NCBI GenBank assembly: GCA_019454045.1
Contig: SKCR01049645.1
Span: 186,001 to 250,000 of the forward strand
Direction: 5' to 3'
Origin: Zanthoxylum bungeanum
Lineage: Eukaryota; Streptophyta; Magnoliopsida; Sapindales; Rutaceae
Length of the DNA: 64,000 nucleotides
The notes below the pieces were generated by a model. It did no database searches. It was not told where the DNA came from and was given only the letters and a program-made list of their open reading frames with translations. Both the position numbers and the translations under genes were made by a program. Within the stretch, counting starts at the first letter, position 1, and each line of letters starts with the position of its first letter. Positions 58,090-64,000 of this stretch are shown here, piece by piece.

Positions 58090-59481
58090 TGATAAGTGGG
58101 GTTTATACCCACTTATTATGGCATTCTTAACTTATTATTTTGTTAGGTTTCGAGTCATTTAATATATTTTTATTTTCTTTTATGTCTTATTTGTAGGAAG
58201 CATTAAAACATCAATAATGGAGTAAATACGAGTGTTTTGGGAACTTTCGGAAGAATAGGACGCGCGCGGGAGCAACAGGAACCAGACGCGAGCACTAGTG
58301 GAAAAATATCACTGGCACCGCGGCGCCCAAAACCAGGCGCCGCGATGCCTTCAAGCTATCACGCGTTCCATACAAAAGGCCGAGAGATTGGCGCCGCAGC
58401 GCCCAAGTCCAGGCGCCGCGGCGCCCTCGGCAGAACCACGCCCATACAGAGAATAGAGAGCTTGGCGCCGCGGCACCCAAGCCCAGGCACCGCGGGACAA
58501 AGCAAAGACACGGGCACACCAGAAAAGGGATTTTTAGGGTTTTAACATGTTTAATGACTCTAAAGCTCTATTATAAATACATGAGTTCGTCTAAAACTCA
58601 AGAGATGAGACGAATACACAGCATAAAACACAAAAACACATATTTTTAAAGATCCAATGAGGAGGATTGAATAGCAACAAGAGGAGACAAAGGCGGTGAT
58701 GTCCGAAGAGGAAGAGATTCAATTCGGGTTTTATCATCTTATTTCTTTCTTAGAACTATAATGATTTCCATTAGATTCATGACTTGTTTATCATTGTTTT
58801 TATCTTTAGTCATGAACTAAACTCCTTAATTCTGGAGAATGATGTAACTGATGTTTGAACCTTGTATCGTTTGCTAATTTTATTATGAAGTTTTATTGAA
58901 TTATTTATATTCTTTTGAGTTTAATGCTTTGTGTTTGCTTGCCATAAATATGATGATATATGTTTAGAATCTATCACTCGAGAGAGGCGATTTTGAATGG
59001 ATCTAGAGAATATGACCTAGGAGTTTATAGAGTTCGAGAGAATCTGTAGTTCCTTTGAAGTCGTTAACATAGAATCACAAAGCGTAACGAGATGTTAACT
59101 ACTAGATTTTTATAGAGATATCGAACTCTGTAGTTGATGATATTTTCACTCGACACTCAAGAGAGAGAGTGGATATTTTAAGAATCTTGACTCATAAACA
59201 ATTTAACTGAACAAAGATTAATTGGCATGACAAATACATAGGCAACAGCTATATGAAATCAGGATCTAGAATCTCTATCGTATTAGTTCCTCCTATCAAA
59301 TTATTTTTATTTTTATTTATTTAATTAAATCTTTATTAATTATCATCTAAATAAAGTTAGGATTATCAATTGTAGTACTTAGTGCGAGTTAACGCAATCC
59401 ATGTGGGTTCGACACTCTTTCACTGATTTATACTAAAACTTGACATCGTACACTTGCAGTACGATATAAAATATCACAACA
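58090..59481 (+). repeat. 3' LTR of element C
   Basis: 1392 bp, intact, and the template for recognising the two insertions in the 5' LTR. TATAAATA at 58572-58579. Contains a GC-rich repeat of GGCGCCGCGGCGCCC type at 58315-58500. Confidence 0.93.
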
Positions 59482-59486
59482 ACATA

Positions 59487-59793
59487 TAACTATGGTTCAT
59501 ATGTGGGCTTACAATAGTACGAATAAGGCTCTCATCGGCGAAAGGTTGCCCACAACTAGTTCTCCCCACTCAAGGGTTCGAGCAACCAAGTGAGCGCATC
59601 TTTTTTATACCTAGGGTACGTGCCAACGAGTGATGGTTATCATCACATAGTGAAAGCGACTTCACGATACATGACGCCATTGGGGTAAAAAGGGTATGCA
59701 AAATATATGAGACTTGGTTAACCAAAGCCAAAGCCACAGACAATACAAGGCATTATTTCAGGGCCGATTCTCTATCCCAGTGGAATCACCATC
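59487..59793 (-). other. Leader of gypsy B (part 2) and its PBS
   Basis: Non-coding; continues 33656-34490 across element C. The PBS is read on the minus strand right next to the LTR: TGGTGATTCCACTGGGAT (59791-59774), the type seen as TGGCGACTCCACTGGGGA in Tat-like gypsy elements. Confidence 0.65.
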
Positions 59794-61716
59794 TGTAGGA
59801 GTGAAGCGGGGTTTACCGCTATGCCTATGATGCTCGGCGACCATGACATTGTTGGGTTCGCAGTCCGTAGAGAGTATGGAGTAGCCCGCGGGGGACTAAA
59901 CCGGAGAATAAAGGAGTCGCCACCTAGCATGAACTGGGAAAAGATTTAAGTCCGCACTCACCCTTCGCAAGGGAAGACCTCAAACCGTTGGGTTCGGAAT
60001 GGTCCCTTACTTATGCCAGTATAATGGACGGGTTCACACAATGGTATAGCCAAGTCTTATGCAGTTCATGCAAAAAAAACTAATAAAAAAATGTAATAAC
60101 ATACCCAAGTAAATAATAATCACAATAATATGATTCCAAAAGAATATTAAATTAAGAAATAAGAGATGCGTTAACGAAAATTATAATAAACAGTCAAAAG
60201 TGAGAAAAGCATCAATAAATAAATAGTAAACAAAATGGGGGTTAATCACGCATGTATGAATATTTCCCGAGTGGCACGTGGAGTTGTATCACAAGTACAA
60301 ACCGCACTACCGTCCATTCGGATTCGACTATGGAATTTATGTCTGGGTTTCCATCCGATATACCGCAAGGGATAATAACACACATAAACATTAATGCAAT
60401 GTAAATAAAAAATAGGCATGAAATAATATAATAATGCATATGTGGATAATCACCAACAAATAAAATAAAGGCGAAATAATAAAATAACAATAAATAGATA
60501 AAAAAAGATAAATAACAAACTAAATGCGAAATACTAAAATAATGATGAATAAATAAATAAAAAAAGATAAATAACAGAATGCCAAGGAAAGAAAAATGTG
60601 ACAAGAAATTTGGCCGTCTTTGATGTAGAACTTCGCATACCTGGCTGGACATATTTCACGTCCAGCCAGGCACGCAACGTCCGGAACTATAAAAAAAATG
60701 GTAAGGGGTGCCCTCAGGTCTTACCTTTTAAGTTGTTTTTTTGGAAGTGCGTTAGGCCGTTGCCGGAAGGATCGTTGGTTTGCTATTTATGCTTGCTGTT
60801 TCGCTATTTCTGCATTCTATTTTGCTATTTTCTGGTTGCTGTGTTATTGTTTCTAGTTGTCGTTTTTGCTGTTTCACTGGTTGTTGTTTTTGCTATTTTC
60901 TTGTTGCTGTTTTTGCTATTTCACTGGTTGTTGTTTTTTGGCTGGTGTTTTGGTTATTTTTTGGGGCTGTTTTTGGGGGCTATTTTTTGTTGTTTTTGGC
61001 GGCTGTTTTGGGGTTATTTTGGGCTGCTGTTTTCTTCTGTTTTACAGTTTTTTGGGTGATTTTGCTGGCTATTTTTGGTGATTTTGCTGTTGTTCACGGA
61101 TTTGGCTAGGGGTTTTCGGTGATGGATTTAGGTTTCTTTGTGTTTCGGTGGTAAGAAGAAGAAGAAAAATAAGAAAGAGCTTCAGGGTTTTTTCTTGTTG
61201 TGGTTCACGTCATAGCCTCCTCTTTTGTGATGATTTGGTCCCTCATTTATAATGTCTTGAAGGGATCTCTAAATAGGGAAATAAATCACATTTATTTGGG
61301 GAATATATTATTTTGGGATACAATCTCATGTATTTGGTGATGAGAATATCCAAAATCTTGTTAAATTGGATGGGATCCCCAAAATCTCACTAAATTGGAA
61401 GGTGTTGATGATGGTATTTTAATATATGAATTAAATGAGATTTTCTCTATTTGGGAAGGCTTATGGGCCTGTGCATGGTGGGTTGCATGGGCTTTGGGCC
61501 AATTGTGTGGGTTGCAGGGTAATGGGCCAGTTGCAGATGTTTGAAACAGAAACTAACTGAGTGAATTTGAGGCTGGCTAGTGAGTTCGAATCCAGTGAGG
61601 TGCTAATTTTGGAGGTTTTCTCTCCTTTCGGCGTTTCCCGCAACTTTCTTAACTTTTTAGGTAGTGACTCCATATGAGGCTCATCATTGGGCTTATGCAA
61701 AAATACGGTGTCTACA
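59794..61716 (-). repeat. 5' LTR of gypsy B (complete)
   Basis: 1923 bp. On the minus strand it begins TGTAGACACCGTATTTTTGC at 61716 and ends CCTACA at 59794. A TATAAATG box is at 61251-61244 on the minus strand. Collinear with 28440-30231. Open frames at 60598-61109 are shadows of the T/G-rich tract. Confidence 0.9.
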
Positions 61717-61721
61717 CACAG

Positions 61722-63392
61722 GTTCTACGTAAGTCGAATAGAATATCAAGGCCTCATGAGAGACTATTTTTAACATCTAATATGAGCCTTGATGTTCTCT
61801 TCTTTGAGGAAACAGATCCAACTACGTATAAAAAAGCAATATTGGATATTGATTCGGGAAAATGGCAGGAAGCCATGAAATCCGAAATGGATTCAATGCA
61901 TGCCAATCAAGTCAGGGACTTAGTTGAACTTCCTGAATGAGTTAAACCTATTGGTTGTAAATGGGTTTACAAAAGGAAGCGAGAGCCCGATGGAAAGATG
62001 GAAACCTTTAAGGCCCGACTGGTAGCGAAAGGTTACACTCAACATCCTGGGATTGACTATGAGGAAACTTTATCACCAGTAGCCATGCTAAAATCCATTA
62101 GGATTCTTTTAGCCATTGCTGCATATCACGACTATGAGATATGGCAGATGGATGTGAAAACCGCTTTCCTAAATGGATTCCTTGAAGAGGATATCTATAT
62201 GGAACAACCAGAGGGTTTCGTATCCAGTGAGACTTCAAACTTGGTTTTTAAGCTCCAAAAGTCTATTTATGGACTTAAACAGACATCATGAAGCTGTAAT
62301 CGTCGTTTCGATGAGATAATTAGATTATCTGGATTCATCAAGATTGAGGAAGAACCATGTGTTTATAAGAAAGTTAGTGGGAGCATGATAGTTTTCCTAG
62401 TCTTGTATGTAGATGACATCCTTATCATAGGAAATGATATAGGGATGATGCAAAGTGTGAAAGCCTTCCTTTGTAAGAACTTCTCCATGAAAGATATGGG
62501 TGAAACTTCTTATATTCTAGGTATAAGGCTCTACCGAGATAGATTGAGGAAGCTTATAGTGTTGTCACAATCAACGTACATAGACAATATGTTAGAAAGG
62601 TACGATTTTACCAACTACAAGGCAACAAATGTACCTTTCCAATACGACATGCATCTTTCAAAGAAAATGACACCTCAAACTGAGGAATAGAGAGTTAGGA
62701 TGTCTAACTTGCTATATGCTTCTTTTATTGGAAGCATAATGCATGTTATGTTATGTACTAGACCTGACATCAGTTTCGGCATCAGCGTGACCAGCCGATA
62801 TCAATCTGATCCAGGTGATGATCATTGGACAACCGTGAAATATATCCTAAAATATCTTAAAGGCACCAAGGATAAGTTTTTGATATATAGAGAAGATGAG
62901 CTACAAGTTAAGAGTTATACAGACTCTGACTTCCAGGGAGATCTAGATGATATAAAATCTACATCAGGATATATATTTACCCTTAACGGTGGTGCGATTA
63001 GTTGGCGTTGTTCAATTTAAGGCTCAACAGCTGATTCCACCACTGAGGTAGGATTTATAGCGGCTTCAGAAGCTGCTAAAAAAGCTATTTGGATTAGAAA
63101 TTTATTCACATAACTTGGCGTTTTACCTAGTATTGCGGATTCGATCCCATTGTACTGTGATAATAACGGAGCCATCGCGCAGGCTAAGGATCCGAGGGCG
63201 CATTCCAAGTCTAAACACGTGTAAAGAAAATACCACATAATTAGAGAGATTATTGAATGAAAAGACATAGTGGTCTTGAAGGTTCAAGGACAAGACAACA
63301 TAGCAGACCCGCTTACTAAGGCCTTACCTCCTAAGTTATTCGATAAACATGTGGAGGAGATGAGACTACAGTACCATCCAGATTGGCACTAA
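61722..63392 (+). pseudogene. Copia A reverse transcriptase and RNase H half, broken
   Basis: Continues the pol frame directly after the B target duplication (LRKSNRISRPHERLF). Reverse transcriptase: GCKWVYKRKREPDGKM, FKARLVAKGYTQHPGIDYEE, WQMDVKTAFLNGFLEEDIYM, KLQKSIYGLKQ, and the catalytic YVDDILIIGND (62406-62438). RNase H: YTDSDFQGDLDDIKSTSGYI, STADSTTEVGFIAASEAAKK, YCDNNGAIAQAKDPRAHSKS, and the terminal DPLTKALPPKLFDKHVEEM. In-frame stops at 61938, 62289, 62688, 63018, near 63110, 63222 and 63258 disable it, though the frame is otherwise kept; several stops are TGA or TAG in place of likely sense codons. Confidence 0.92.
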
Positions 63393-63405
63393 GCAAATGT
63401 GAGTT

Positions 63406-64000
63406 TGATGGAGTTGGTGCTTGGATTGCCAATCCGAATTATATATTTTATTATTTATTAATAAAATAACTATATTTTTCATTTCATACTTTATTAATGG
63501 TATTGTCATTATGCGTATTAGATTGATGTATAGATATGCTAAGAATGACATCGACCTTAGAATAGTCTTGACACTAGGTGTAAACTATTCTTAAAGTAAA
63601 TATTCATAGTCGTTGGTTTTGGAATGAGGTCAAATTCCTATAACCTAAAAGACTAGCACATGTCGTATATTGGAATTGGAGTTCCAATGGTTTAACCCGA
63701 TGTACCATAAGTTTTGGAAACTCGTATAAACATGTGGGTATTTGTTGAAGCGAATACTAAATGACTCACAAATGATTCCTAATAGTTGGAAGTATACACC
63801 ATTGTCAATAGGAATCTCCTCGAGTCGAGTAGCATATGTAATCCTTTGAATATAGGATATCATTGATTTTGTATGAGATCCTCCACACTTTGATGCCATG
63901 TATGTCGGAAACCTTTCATGGTATGGCTTCTAGATGTTCGTTGGGTGTGGATCGATGCACTCAATAATCAAGTGCGAAGCAAGATATGATCCGTCGTCCC
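63406..64000 (+). repeat. 3' LTR of Copia A (partial)
   Basis: Starts TGATGGAGTTGGTGCTTGGA 13 bases after the pol stop and follows 23009-23550 closely, with about 35 extra bases near 63688. It continues past the window edge. Confidence 0.92.

Larger units (their letters stand above)
34496..59481 (+). mobile_element. Athila-type gypsy element C, gag only, hit twice
   Basis: TSD ACATA at 34491-34495 and 59482-59486. The 5' LTR is in three pieces (34496-34759, 44526-44791, 54386-55206) because D and E are inserted in it; the 3' LTR (58090-59481, 1392 bp) is whole and shows both empty sites. PBS complementary to tRNA-Asp, gag 55387-56652, conserved non-coding 3' part, PPT. No protease, RT or integrase, so it must have moved with help in trans. 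Confidence 0.92.
28440..61716 (-). mobile_element. Gypsy (Tat-like) element B, minus strand, no pol
   Basis: It lies in Copia A with TSD CACGG (28435-28439) and CACAG (61717-61721), one mismatch. In element orientation: 5' LTR 61716-59794, PBS, leader (59793-59487, then 34490-33656), gag (33655 down to about 30232, with a solo LTR inside), 3' LTR 30231-28440. Pol is absent: a deletion joins the gag repeat directly to the 3' LTR and removes about 85-90 bp of its start. LTR ends TGTAGACACC...CCTACA, the PBS and the gag type suggest the Tat/Ogre side of Ty3-gypsy. C and the solo LTR are inserted in it. Confidence 0.88.
23009..64000 (+). mobile_element. Copia element A (outer), interrupted by B, runs off right edge
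   Basis: The 5' LTR starts TGATGGAGTTAGTACTTGGA at 23009 and the 3' LTR starts TGATGGAGTTGGTGCTTGGA at 63406 and continues beyond the window. Between them lie a PBS, a long leader, gag and the first half of pol (26194-28439), insertion B (28440-61716 plus TSD), and the second half of pol (61722-63392). Domain order (gag, protease, integrase, reverse transcriptase, RNase H) is that of Copia. Stops and frameshifts in both halves make it defective. It sits within the CACTA TNP2 gene. Confidence 0.93.

Overview
This is nuclear DNA of a flowering plant, most likely a eudicot. The evidence is spliced genes with plant-only products (an RLCK-VII kinase and a TORTIFOLIA1-like microtubule protein), a FAR1/FRS pseudogene, a CACTA transposon, and plant LTR retrotransposons of the Copia, Tat-like and Athila types. 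I cannot name the species from sequence alone.

Layout. 1-6043 is a tandem satellite with a 116-bp unit that runs off the left edge. 6044-8561 is an LTR-like stretch followed by a broken FAR1/FRS (MULE-derived) gene, then a short AT-rich tandem repeat. 9929-13168 (+) is a six-exon receptor-like cytoplasmic kinase close to PBL17, carrying three lesions. 14253-19372 (-) is an apparently intact six-exon TORTIFOLIA1/SPIRAL2-like gene of about 839 residues, one intron of which is GC-AG. These two are the only likely host genes.

From about 20.5 kb to the right edge everything is transposon, stacked five insertions deep. A CACTA relict (about 20522-23008, minus) is cut inside its TNP2 transposase gene by Copia element A (23009 to beyond 64000, plus). 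A is cut inside pol by gypsy element B (28440-61716, minus, TSD CACGG/CACAG). B holds a solo Copia LTR (30278-32158, TSD GCTTG) and Athila-type element C (34496-59481, plus, TSD ACATA). C has been hit twice in its own 5' LTR: by Copia element D (34760-44520, TSD CTTCA) and by Athila-type element E (44792-54380, TSD CATAT). The intact 3' LTR of C still shows both empty target sites.

None of the elements looks autonomous. A has stops and frameshifts. B has lost pol and one LTR edge. C has gag only. D has a decayed pol between well-preserved LTRs. E has gag-protease joined to the tail of integrase. Element E is the most interesting: in the place where Athila elements carry an env-like ORF it has a 182-residue Cys-motif ORF and then an intronless copy of a LONELY GUY (LOG) cytokinin-activating phosphoribohydrolase gene, preceded by a good splice acceptor. 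Its LTR promoter carries six perfect G-boxes. C and E also share a conserved non-coding block with three short stem-loops just upstream of the polypurine tract.
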